From Bacteroidota bacterium (GTDB lineage Bacteria > Bacteroidota > Bacteroidia > Chitinophagales > Chitinophagaceae): a DNA stretch of 64,000 bases. Below are positions 10,225-19,124 of this stretch, piece after piece. The number at the start of each line of letters is the position of its first letter. Position 1 is the first letter of the stretch. The notes under the pieces are model-generated. The model did not search any database, was not told the DNA's origin, and was given only the letters and a program-made list of their open reading frames with translations. The DNA is taken from positions 1 to 64,000 of the forward strand of contig JABDHF010000003.1 in the NCBI GenBank assembly GCA_013285595.1, written 5' to 3'. The position numbers and the translations under genes were made by a program.

Positions 10225-10485
10225 TTACTCCTTTGCAATAGCCACCCGGATACCTTCATTTATAGATAATTCCACATTATTACCAATGCGCCCAAATGCA
10301 AACATTTTTGCAGCTTCCCGGATGAGAGTCTCTTTGGGAAGGCATATCTGGTTCATCAATATTCCCTTCATGGCATTGGCTATTTCTTCCGGCGGCAGAT
10401 CGTCGACCTCCCGTTTTTGCAGCTCATTGAGCAGAAATGTGGCTCCCGGCCCTGGATATATACCATACCGATAGCACTCTTTTGC
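10225..10485 (-). pseudogene. C-terminal remnant of an unidentified protein (possibly a DUF3320-type helicase tail)
   Basis: A minus-strand frame runs from a TGA at 10486-10488 to a TAA at 10225-10227, about 87 codons, with no start codon near its upstream end. The translation looks coding: LPPEEIANAMKGILMNQ, then LPKETLIREAAKMFAFGRIG, then NNVELSINEGIRVAIAKE. The pattern of a short helical segment, FGRIG and a final helix resembles the C-terminal domain of large DUF3320/DUF4011-type helicases, but this is by eye only. It is probably a gene remnant left at the edge of the CRISPR-Cas region. Confidence 0.4.
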
Positions 10486-10870
10486 TCAATGAATTCTTAC
10501 TGACAGGCGCCTACACTTCTACAACTTTCATAATCTGGGAACGGGTTTTCTGCTGGTTTTGCAGCTATTTTTATACTTTATTTCACTGAAATATTTTTAA
10601 TATTTTGAAATCCTTTACTGGAAAATGTTTTGAAGAGTAGTAAAACATAACGGGGGAAAACTGAGCATACCGTATAAGAATCCGCTTTCGACCTCAGAAT
10701 AAAATGCAAAACCCCTGATTCTATTGAGTTTCAGGGGTTTTGCTTTTTTCTGGGGGACGGAGTTGGGGACGGTTTTGATAACCAGAAGGTATATTATCAA
10801 AATGTTATTTACCGACAATCAACCATAATTATAATTTTACCCGGTTGCCCGATACAAAGTCTTCTCAACA
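10486..10870. other. Non-coding junction with repeated terminator element
   Basis: No credible gene is seen. The stretch holds a strong hairpin (listed separately) and, just after it, a direct repeat of GGGGACGG at 10753-10780. Minus-strand translation of the region gives a short frame reminiscent of decayed tRNA or integrase att-site flanks in Bacteroidota, but no tRNA can be folded. Confidence 0.4.
10706..10743. terminator. Intrinsic terminator hairpin
   Basis: The arms GCAAAACCCCTGA (10706-10718) and TCAGGGGTTTTGC (10731-10743) pair over 13 bp. A T run follows on the + strand, and an A run precedes, giving U residues on the minus strand. It lies 128 bases downstream of the minus-strand gene ending at 10871. 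A close relative occurs at 29711-29739. Confidence 0.75.
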
Positions 10871-13800
10871 TTATTGCTCCAGCACAAAATGGAATACAGT
10901 GTTACCCGTATCTGTATGCAGTGTAAGCATATACATTCCGTTTGCAAGACTTCCGTTTAGCGTAATGGGCTCATTAATGTTTCCTTTGAGCGTTGTTACT
11001 TTTTTCCTATACACTTGCTGGCCTAGCATATCGGTGATGAGAATGGTTACTTCTTCATCCTCAGTTACGCCTATATTGCCCTTCAGCGCAAATGTGCCGT
11101 TATTAGGATTAGGCAATAGCCTTACGTCGGCCTCGTTTGCGGTTACCTGGCCCACTCCCAGCTCGCCCACTAATATGATCACATGATTGTGAGCTGTAGC
11201 GCCACCGCATACGCCACTGCTGGTAACAATAACGGTAACATCGTCGCCATTAGAGAACGCATGTATGTAGAAGGAATTTGTAGCGCCAGGTATAGCTACT
11301 CCGTTTACCAGCCATTCATAAGTTGGCGCCGGGCCGCCATTGGTTACATCAGCAAACAACGTATCTGCCTGCCCTATGGCTATGCTCGTACCGGGATGTG
11401 CTGTAATAGTAACTGATGGTGGCATAGATGGCGTTACCGTCATGGCTATAGTGTTGCTTGTGGCAGTATCGTGCAGTGTGCATGGATAGCTGCTGGTGAG
11501 GGTACAGTACACCACGTCACCGTTAGCTGGTGTAAATGTATAAGTTGGCCCTGTAGCTACGTTGATACCATTCTTCGTCCAGGCAAATAACGGAGCGGAA
11601 CCACCATTCACAGCTACGGCTGAAAAGGTTACCGGTGAGCCACTGCATACAGTGCTTCCCGGCGTGGCGGAAATGCTTACAGATGGCGCCAGGTATGGAA
11701 CGATAGTGATGGTAATAGAGTGGCTGGCAGTATCGGGCACTGCACAGGTGCTGCTTGTGATGGTTACAGCTACTACGTCGCCGGCGGCAGGGGTATAACT
11801 GTAGGTGCTGCCCGTTGCTGTGGTTATGCCGTTCACCTTCCATTGATAGGTAGGGGATAAACCACCATTCATGGGTATTGCGGTAAATGTGGCTGCTGTA
11901 CCGGCACATAAAGTATCGCCCATCCCTGAAGTGGTTATGCTCACAGATGGCGGCGTTGTTGGGTTTATTATTACTGCAGCACTGCCCGTCATGTTTGTTG
12001 CACAGCCGGTAGCGTATGCGCCCTGTACCGTATAGTCGCCTGCTAATGTTTCCAGGCCAAGATCAATAGAGCTACCAGTACCTGCAACCGGTGCGCCCAA
12101 AGGAGCGCCGTCGCGATAGAGCTGGTAGCTAACACCGGACTCAGAACCGCTGACGCCTACATGTACACCCACACCACCCGCACAATAAGTGCCGCCGCCT
12201 GTTACCGTAAACGCAGATGGCACTGGGTAAACATTGATATTGTAACTGGCAGTGGCGGTGCCGCATGTATTAGTGACTGTATAATTGATAGTAACGGTGC
12301 CGGTTGATAACCCGCTTACCACGCCCGTGGCACTGATGGTAGCATCAGCGCTGCTGGAGCTCCATGTACCCCCGGGTACGGTTTCGGCCAGGTTAATGGA
12401 CGACCCGATGCACACACTGGCTGGCCCGGATATAACTCCGGAATCGGCCAGTGGATTTATGGTGATCAGTTTTGTGGCTACAGCGGTACCACATGTATTA
12501 GTTACAGTATAACGGATAGTATCTATACCGGCGTGCAGCGCTGTTACTAAGCCTGAGCTGCTTATAGCAGCAGCAGTATTGCTGATGCTCCATGTGCCTC
12601 CCGTTAGCGCATCAACAAAAATAGTAGAGGCACCGACACATATGGACGATGCACCGGAAATAATGCCAGCGGAAGAAGATGTGCTGACGGTGATAATCTT
12701 TGTTGCAGACGATGGGCCGCAACTATTAGTTAGGGTATAGGCTATAGTATCCATGCCTGCGGTAACGCCGGTAACTGATCCGCTACTGCTGACTGTGGCC
12801 GAAGAATTGCTACTGCTCCAAGTCCCACCTGCTGATGTATCGCTAAGCGTAATTGACGACCCGGTACAAACAATTGCAGGGCCTGATATAGGGCCTGTTA
12901 CAGGTAGCGGATTAACATGAACACTGTCTGTGGCAGTACTGCTGCATGCACCCAGTGACAGTGTGGCGGTATACCCTGTTGTTGCCACCGGTGCTGCATA
13001 CACGGTTGCCGCTGACCCTCCTGTATATGGAGTTGTACCCGCCGCGTCTGTGAAAAGGCCAGAAACAGGCGCCCATGTAACGGCAGGATTATACGTATAA
13101 TTTATTACAAGGGTATAAGAAGTAATACTGGCAACGTCGCCGCCCGCCCAGTCGCGGGCGCTTAGGGTCCATGTGCCATTTGCAAGGCTGTAAAGGTCGG
13201 TCCACACTATGGTTGTTTGTGGCAACCCTGTAGTACCTGTGCCTGTGCCCGCATCTGCTGCAAAAATGTCTGAATAGGGCGCTGAGGAGGAGCTGAAGGA
13301 GAGGCCGCCTGCTGAAGTTACCGTGGTGCCGGTAAAGTCTTCGCCCCCGCCGCCTTCCCTGTTTACCAGGTTAAGCGTATTGCCATTTGGTGCGGAGAGA
13401 TTAATGGTAAGGTCGCCATCAAACGTCATCGTTACATCAAACAATACAGATACACTGGTAATAGTAGCGCCGCCGGGGATGCCCGTAACCGAAACAGGCA
13501 CGGCTGCTCCGCCTGGCGTGGCATCAGGCACTGTTACACTTATAGCGCCGGTAGCAAACGTGTCTGGCCCGGAAGATGGCAATGCTGCTCCCCCCGCTGA
13601 CAATAAAGCTGCAGGGCCGCCTGCGCATAGAGTAACAGGAGATGGAGAAATGGTAATTGCTCCGGGCGCGGTAGTTACTGAAATCGTAGATACGTGGCTG
13701 TTATTACATCCATTCAGGTCGGTGCCGGTTACGGTATATGCTGTTGTTGCAAGTGGGTTGGCAATAACGGACGCACCAGATGTACTGCTTAGTCCGGCAG

Positions 13801-14335
13801 ATGGCGTCCACGAGTAAGTAGCTGCACCGGCAGCAGTCATGCTTAACCCCGTGCCACCGGAACAAATAGCGCCTCCATCGGGGCTTACGGTTACCAGGGG
13901 TAGCGGATGAATAGTAACGCTCGTTCCGGTTGAATCAGTAAGGCCGGAAGATGTGCATCGTAACACTAAGCGGTAAAAAGAAGTGCTGGTGAGCACAGGT
14001 GTAGTATAATTGTCGTTAGTAGCGCCCGGAATAATTGACCAGCTTACGCTATCGGCAGAAGATTGCCACTGGTAAGTAATGCCCAGGGCCACGGTAGCTC
14101 CTGTTAAGTGGATTGTGGTGCTGCCTGATGCGCAGAACGTAGTGGTGTCAGGTGCGGCGATGCCCGCAGTAACACTGGAACATACCGGCAGGTCGAACTC
14201 ATTGATGCCCATATCTGGTGTTGTAGTGCTCCGCGGGCTGCAATCGTAATCTGTGGTAACCGATACCGGTGTACCCGTGTTATCGAGCGGTACATTTGCG
14301 CTTACGGCTGTCAGATGCAAATCCGAAGAAGACAC
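10871..14335 (-). CDS. C-terminal half of a giant T9SS-secreted surface protein (Ig-like modules and sorting domain)
   Basis: The 1154-aa frame begins without a proper start (GTG read as first codon) directly after the stop of the upstream frame at 14347. It has repeated Ig-like or PKD-like modules with WSSSN...VS.SG.VTG signatures. A subtilisin-type proprotein-convertase P-like module is likely around the GPDTFATGAISVTVPDATPG segment. The last 80 or so residues are a T9SS type A sorting domain (LLPNPNNGTF...DMLGQQVYRK...NGMYMLTLHT). With the next feature it forms one original gene split by a one-base deletion (see findings). It would be exported through the outer membrane and attached to the surface. 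A terminator follows. Confidence 0.75.
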   Translation of the reverse strand: MSSSDLHLTAVSANVPLDNTGTPVSVTTDYDCSPRSTTTPDMGINEFDLPVCSSVTAGIAAPDTTTFCASGSTTIHLTGATVALGITYQWQSSADSVSWSIIPGATNDNYTTPVLTSTSFYRLVLRCTSSGLTDSTGTSVTIHPLPLVTVSPDGGAICSGGTGLSMTAAGAATYSWTPSAGLSSTSGASVIANPLATTAYTVTGTDLNGCNNSHVSTISVTTAPGAITISPSPVTLCAGGPAALLSAGGAALPSSGPDTFATGAISVTVPDATPGGAAVPVSVTGIPGGATITSVSVLFDVTMTFDGDLTINLSAPNGNTLNLVNREGGGGEDFTGTTVTSAGGLSFSSSSAPYSDIFAADAGTGTGTTGLPQTTIVWTDLYSLANGTWTLSARDWAGGDVASITSYTLVINYTYNPAVTWAPVSGLFTDAAGTTPYTGGSAATVYAAPVATTGYTATLSLGACSSTATDSVHVNPLPVTGPISGPAIVCTGSSITLSDTSAGGTWSSSNSSATVSSSGSVTGVTAGMDTIAYTLTNSCGPSSATKIITVSTSSSAGIISGASSICVGASTIFVDALTGGTWSISNTAAAISSSGLVTALHAGIDTIRYTVTNTCGTAVATKLITINPLADSGVISGPASVCIGSSINLAETVPGGTWSSSSADATISATGVVSGLSTGTVTINYTVTNTCGTATASYNINVYPVPSAFTVTGGGTYCAGGVGVHVGVSGSESGVSYQLYRDGAPLGAPVAGTGSSIDLGLETLAGDYTVQGAYATGCATNMTGSAAVIINPTTPPSVSITTSGMGDTLCAGTAATFTAIPMNGGLSPTYQWKVNGITTATGSTYSYTPAAGDVVAVTITSSTCAVPDTASHSITITIVPYLAPSVSISATPGSTVCSGSPVTFSAVAVNGGSAPLFAWTKNGINVATGPTYTFTPANGDVVYCTLTSSYPCTLHDTATSNTIAMTVTPSMPPSVTITAHPGTSIAIGQADTLFADVTNGGPAPTYEWLVNGVAIPGATNSFYIHAFSNGDDVTVIVTSSGVCGGATAHNHVIILVGELGVGQVTANEADVRLLPNPNNGTFALKGNIGVTEDEEVTILITDMLGQQVYRKKVTTLKGNINEPITLNGSLANGMYMLTLHTDTGNTVFHFVLEQ

Positions 14336-14346
14336 GAAGGCAGGGT

Positions 14347-17300
14347 TTACGTTTTAGAATTGGCGTCGTTACCTGTTTCGGTTTGCCAGTCAGGCAACGT
14401 TGCTTCGTCGGTACCAAAGCCTGATAGAGCCCCGACCGTTGCAAGATTTGCCCCAGCTGAATAAAAATCGTTATGGTCGGACGACAGGTTCGAATAGCCC
14501 GTGTAGGCCAGGCCTATAGCGTATAGCAAAGATGAGCCTGTAGATGCATTGTTGACGAAAACATTGTTCTTAACATTTACAACAGGGTTAGTACCTGATA
14601 TGGATATAGCGAAAGTGGGGTAACTGGCGCCGGTTGTTGTGCCAGACATGCTCACGCTGTTATAAAATATATTGGTGGCGCCGCCGGTAGCGCCGCCAAT
14701 AAATATACCTGAAGAGAAGTCGCCGCCAGTCCCATTGCTGAGCACGCCGCTTATCATGTTGTTAGCAATGGTATTGATACCTGAGCTTGCACCTGCTACT
14801 GCTATGCCGAGGGCGGTGTAGGTATTTGTCTGGGTGATATTATCCAGCTGGTTATTGGTGATCGAGGCATTAGTAACCTCATTACCAGTGGTGACAGAGG
14901 TCCCCGCCGCATTATTGCCAATGCCAACACTTATGCCAATGATGTCGTTGCTTACGCCATTGGTGATGTTAGCTATCTTATTGCCTGATATACTGATCTC
15001 GTTTTCAAAACCAACAAGTATACCGTTATTCCTGAGATTGCCTGGTGTGGGGCTGTTCAACAGGTTCTGATTAATGACGTTGCTATTATTTTTGTTAGCA
15101 GCGCTTGCACCCATAGAAAAGATACCGGTCTGCACAGCGGAGATACTGTCATTTTCTATACGGTTGCCATTATTGCCTGCGCCCAGGCTGGAATATGCAA
15201 TAGCTGTACCGCCCATACCCACGCCAAAAAGTGTATTTGAGCTGCCGCTGCCGGTAACGTTGCAATTGCGGACGGTGTTGTTAGTAGCGCCATCGCCGGT
15301 GGCAGATGTTTGCAGCCATATTACAGCGCTTGATGTGGAAGTGCTGGAGTTAGCAATTGTTATATTCCTGCTGGAAGAAATAGCAGGACATATGCTATTG
15401 GTAACCGGGCTGTTAGAACCATCGATCGTTACATAGTCCGCGCCATTGATCACGAATATTGCAGTGCCGCTATTGCCGCTTATTATAGGTGAAACTCCCG
15501 CCGCTGGGCGAATAGTCAATGTGTTTGCCGGGCTGGCAGAGCCGTTTGCATTTATGGTGATCGGGAATGTTTCAGCTGCATATGACGCGTCGGTAAGCTG
15601 GAAAATCACCGGCCCCGAAACGCACGAAGCATTATAGGCCGCAATGGCCGCTGTTATGGTTGTATAAGCCATGCCGGTACCTACGTTGTAAGTACCTGTA
15701 AGGCTGGGTATAATGGTATAAGTATTTAGAGTTGTGGGATAAGCGGTAACGGTATTTACATCGCTTGCTGCCAGGCCGGCAGATGGATTGGAGCCGATAT
15801 TTGGCGTAGCCGCAGCATCCTGTGCGATCACGAAGTAAGAAACAGCATCGCCTATAGACAATCCGCCCAAAGTTGCTGTTGATATGGTAAAGCTCCATAC
15901 GCCGTTTGTGCCGGTTCCCGACACAAGGCTTCCCGGCTGGGAAAACCATGTGCCGATTCCATTTCTGAAATATACTCTCGGTACCTGGGTGCCTGTTACT
16001 GGCACCCCGGTAGCATCTGTGATGGTCGCGAAAAAGGTGCGGTCGCCGGTGCTGCAGCCGCTGGAAAGTGCGGTGTCAATAATATTGGGAGCGGAAAGAT
16101 CGGTAAGCATGTAGTTGCCCTCTATGGCTCCTATATCTGGTGATGAGCCACTACCGGCATAGCCAGGGTTACCGGCACGTACGGCACCATAGTAATCGGT
16201 GGTAATGCCTGCTATATTGAGGCCCCCGCTTTCAACCTGGGTGGGTGTGCTTGTACTTAATTGTAAAAATGCAGCCGATGGACCTGCTGTGCTTACGAAG
16301 GGTGGGGCCTCTGTTACAGAGTTGCCATCACGTGGCGATACCAGTGACTTGTAGCTTAAAAGTGTAGGGTAAGTTGTAGTGCCGTCGTAATAGATAACAT
16401 TGGACGAGCCGGGGGTGCCTGCATAAAACAGGTTGTTGTTAGATGCGGCCTGGTAAGTGGTTAATGTTGTGCTGCTCCTTCTATAGGCAACAGTCAGCCC
16501 TGTACCAGTAGGTGCTGATGCATTATCAACAATATTGTTGGCTAATGTTACTGCTGGTGTTGTGCTGCTGTAAATACCGCACGATCCAAAATTTGTGCCT
16601 GTGCTGGCAGCATTGAGGTATATAGAGTTGTAATAGATATTATCTGCTGTTCCCCCGCCTATGTAAATGCCTGCAAGCTGTGTGCCTGTGGATGTGTTAA
16701 GATTAGGGGTGCGCAGATCGCCTATCTCATTATTGTAGGCGGTGACGGTGCCGGAGTTGAGATACATGCCATTTACAGAGCTTCCGGCGCCGGCGGCTGC
16801 TATATCGTATATCTTATTCTGGAAAATGTTTACCGTGGTCCCACCAGACTCATATATGCCATAAGCAAGACCAGTAGAAGTGCTATTGGCTGCCAGCGTA
16901 TTCACGGTGTCCTTGAAAACGTTCACTGTTGTGCCGCCCGATATGTATATGCCATACACGTTGGCACTTGCACTGGAAAGATTATTTACCGAATTGTTAT
17001 AAACGGAATCGGCAGTAGAAGATGAGTTGACATATACGCCGTATGCACTTCCGGCACCGGCATTCAAATTGGTAACCGAATTATTTGCAAATGTTTCTAT
17101 AGCCGAAAAACCCATCCAAAGGCCATAGAGTGTGCCCCCTGCTGATGTTATATTGGAGATCGTGTTGTTCCTGGCAAATTTGTTTTGTCCGCTACCTCCG
17201 TCATTTTCAAACAGCCCGTAGAATGTAGGTGAACCTGCAAGGTTAAAGTTGGAAAAGTTGTTGTTGTTAAACAATACAGTACCATTGCCAGCCCCGGCAT

Positions 17301-18609
17301 TGTTGTAGTAGCATGCCACAGTGCCACCGCCGCCTGTTTTGTTTACATAGGGCGTTGCTGATCCGCTGGTAAAGTTGTTGCTGCAGGTAATGTTAGTGGT
17401 GGCGGCAGCTGTGCTGTGATAAACCATATAAAGGCTTCCAGTGGTAGCCACATTAATGTTGGCGAAGTTATTGCCGTTTGTATTGATGTTCGTATTCCCC
17501 CCGCCAATGTATACCATATATGCAGTACCAGAAGAACCCCCGTTTGCGGTAAGAATATTATTATTGATAGTGATGGTTCCTGTACCGGCACAGCTTGCAT
17601 TAATGCCATACATGCTGCTGCCCGTTGTTCCCTGCGTTATGTTTATTGTGTTGTTGTTCACTGTGGCCGAGGCGTTTGTTCCATTCTGAACGTACACACC
17701 ATACAACGTGTTGGTAGCTGCAACACCTCCGCCAGACAGATTGTTAACGGTGTTGTATGAAACATTTGCATTATTCTGGTATTGAAGGTTAATGCCTGAA
17801 CCCGCGGCGGCGCCTGCATAATTGCTAATGGTATTTCCGGTTGAAAAGCTAACTCCCCCCAGGTCATTTCCCTGGTCATATAGTGTGTATGGGCTGGCGG
17901 CACTTGCATAACCTTTCAGTGATATACCGTTTGCGCAATTCTGTATGCTATTACTATAGAACCTGCAATTGTTCATCGCATCAGTTGCCGCTGTTATAGA
18001 AAGTGCTGTTGTGGCTGTTGCTATGTGGTTGTTAGCATAGATGCCTACAGAGCCAGCATTGGTTATATTCAGTGTTACCGTACAGTTTTGGATGGTAACA
18101 TTCTGGCATCCATCAAAGGGCGCGGTATTCTGAAGCTTGACCAGCGCATAACCCCATTCCATTTGTGTTGTAGCTGTGGTATTTGCAGCAGACTCTGCAA
18201 GGTCAATACCGTCGATAATAACATAGTCTGTACCTTGTATGATGAAGATACCATCGGTGGTTGCAGACGTGCCAACGGGCGCAGTTAACAAAGGGTCTGT
18301 TCCTGTGCCGCTTTTCTGAAAAGTCAACGTAGCGGTTGCAGTTGTGCTGGCATTTAAAATAGTACTTCCCAGTACATATCCTCCGGCAGGCGCAGTTTCA
18401 GTATAGCCAGCCGGCACGTTTATCGTTACCGGCCCGGAAGTACCTACCGTGTTCAGGTCGCTGACAGCAGCAGCCAGGGTAGGGTAGTCAATGCCTATTG
18501 TTTTTGTTCCGGAAACCTGCGCATGAAGGTGCGATGCGCACAAAAATAAAGTGCAGGATAAAATAAGGTGCTTGCGTAAATTCATAAGCGTAAGAATATT
18601 CATACTCAA
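14347..18609 (-). CDS. N-terminal half of a giant secreted protein with parallel beta-helix repeats
   Basis: This 1420-aa frame starts with a signal peptide (ILSCTLFLCASHLHA, cleavage before QVSG). The ATG nine codons in (MNLRKHL, at 18585) is an equally good start. Most of the protein consists of right-handed parallel beta-helix coils with many Asn-rich turns (NNTI, NNNF, GIYI...GGTT), in two blocks separated by a fibronectin-like segment near residues 820-900. It ends at NDANSKT. Comparable beta-helix proteins continue at this point into another repeat, and the missing continuation (VNPAFVSSSDLHL) is found one frame away at 14350. It is therefore probably the front part of one 2577-aa adhesin or matrix protein. 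Confidence 0.75.
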   Translation of the reverse strand: MSMNILTLMNLRKHLILSCTLFLCASHLHAQVSGTKTIGIDYPTLAAAVSDLNTVGTSGPVTINVPAGYTETAPAGGYVLGSTILNASTTATATLTFQKSGTGTDPLLTAPVGTSATTDGIFIIQGTDYVIIDGIDLAESAANTTATTQMEWGYALVKLQNTAPFDGCQNVTIQNCTVTLNITNAGSVGIYANNHIATATTALSITAATDAMNNCRFYSNSIQNCANGISLKGYASAASPYTLYDQGNDLGGVSFSTGNTISNYAGAAAGSGINLQYQNNANVSYNTVNNLSGGGVAATNTLYGVYVQNGTNASATVNNNTINITQGTTGSSMYGINASCAGTGTITINNNILTANGGSSGTAYMVYIGGGNTNINTNGNNFANINVATTGSLYMVYHSTAAATTNITCSNNFTSGSATPYVNKTGGGGTVACYYNNAGAGNGTVLFNNNNFSNFNLAGSPTFYGLFENDGGSGQNKFARNNTISNITSAGGTLYGLWMGFSAIETFANNSVTNLNAGAGSAYGVYVNSSSTADSVYNNSVNNLSSASANVYGIYISGGTTVNVFKDTVNTLAANSTSTGLAYGIYESGGTTVNIFQNKIYDIAAAGAGSSVNGMYLNSGTVTAYNNEIGDLRTPNLNTSTGTQLAGIYIGGGTADNIYYNSIYLNAASTGTNFGSCGIYSSTTPAVTLANNIVDNASAPTGTGLTVAYRRSSTTLTTYQAASNNNLFYAGTPGSSNVIYYDGTTTYPTLLSYKSLVSPRDGNSVTEAPPFVSTAGPSAAFLQLSTSTPTQVESGGLNIAGITTDYYGAVRAGNPGYAGSGSSPDIGAIEGNYMLTDLSAPNIIDTALSSGCSTGDRTFFATITDATGVPVTGTQVPRVYFRNGIGTWFSQPGSLVSGTGTNGVWSFTISTATLGGLSIGDAVSYFVIAQDAAATPNIGSNPSAGLAASDVNTVTAYPTTLNTYTIIPSLTGTYNVGTGMAYTTITAAIAAYNASCVSGPVIFQLTDASYAAETFPITINANGSASPANTLTIRPAAGVSPIISGNSGTAIFVINGADYVTIDGSNSPVTNSICPAISSSRNITIANSSTSTSSAVIWLQTSATGDGATNNTVRNCNVTGSGSSNTLFGVGMGGTAIAYSSLGAGNNGNRIENDSISAVQTGIFSMGASAANKNNSNVINQNLLNSPTPGNLRNNGILVGFENEISISGNKIANITNGVSNDIIGISVGIGNNAAGTSVTTGNEVTNASITNNQLDNITQTNTYTALGIAVAGASSGINTIANNMISGVLSNGTGGDFSSGIFIGGATGGATNIFYNSVSMSGTTTGASYPTFAISISGTNPVVNVKNNVFVNNASTGSSLLYAIGLAYTGYSNLSSDHNDFYSAGANLATVGALSGFGTDEATLPDWQTETGNDANSKT

Positions 18610-19070
18610 GAGGTTTTAATAGTTTGAACACATAATTTGGGAATAGTGTGTAGCTATTAAGACCTGCTGATCTTACACTTGCTGAAAATATTATTAAAGG
18701 CCAACTTACCCACTTTAGCAACCACACACTTTCCCTTTAACAACTACACTAAAGTTATGCTAATAACTAAAGAAAAACTGGAACAAGAAGTAGATTTTAA
18801 CAATAGCAAACCTTCAATAATGGCGTTTGCAGCAGGTTGCCGCTATAGTTAAATTCTGTTCTCATGAGCTTTAGAAGACGCGCATGTAACAGATTGATAG
18901 TTGTTTATTTCCTGTAAAAAGAAATCATTTGGGCGGCTGGTATTTATCGGGATCTTAAGCCTCGACGGTGAATTTAATTTTAACAGGTTTTACAATATGA
19001 TGATAGAACTGGTTAAGCCAAATGGACTGAATTAAAAGAAATGTAGAAGGTGCTTATTAGAGACCTAACA
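18610..19070. other. Intergenic region, nothing recognised
   Basis: AT-rich sequence between two minus-strand giant genes. It must hold the promoter of the 18609 gene, but no box matching TAnnTTTG on the minus strand was found. No RNA gene is seen. Confidence 0.5.
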
Positions 19071-19104
19071 AAAAAGCAGCTTGCCGATGGGCAAACTGCT
19101 TTTT
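19071..19104 (-). terminator. Intrinsic terminator of the 2437-aa adhesin gene
   Basis: AAAAAGCAG (19071-19079) pairs with CTGCTTTTT (19096-19104), and TTGCC pairs with GGCAA inside, with one mismatch between them. It sits 20 bases downstream of the minus-strand stop codon. Confidence 0.8.
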
Positions 19105-19124
19105 TGGTCATAGACATCAGGCGT

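Noticed and set aside
10615-10818. Minus-strand 67-codon frame, and a possible tRNA remnant
   Set aside because: It overlaps a strong terminator hairpin, and no cloverleaf can be formed, so neither gene nor tRNA is supported.
13323-13817. Plus-strand 164-codon frame
   Set aside because: Antisense shadow of the T9SS protein; Val/Pro-rich composition follows from the other strand.
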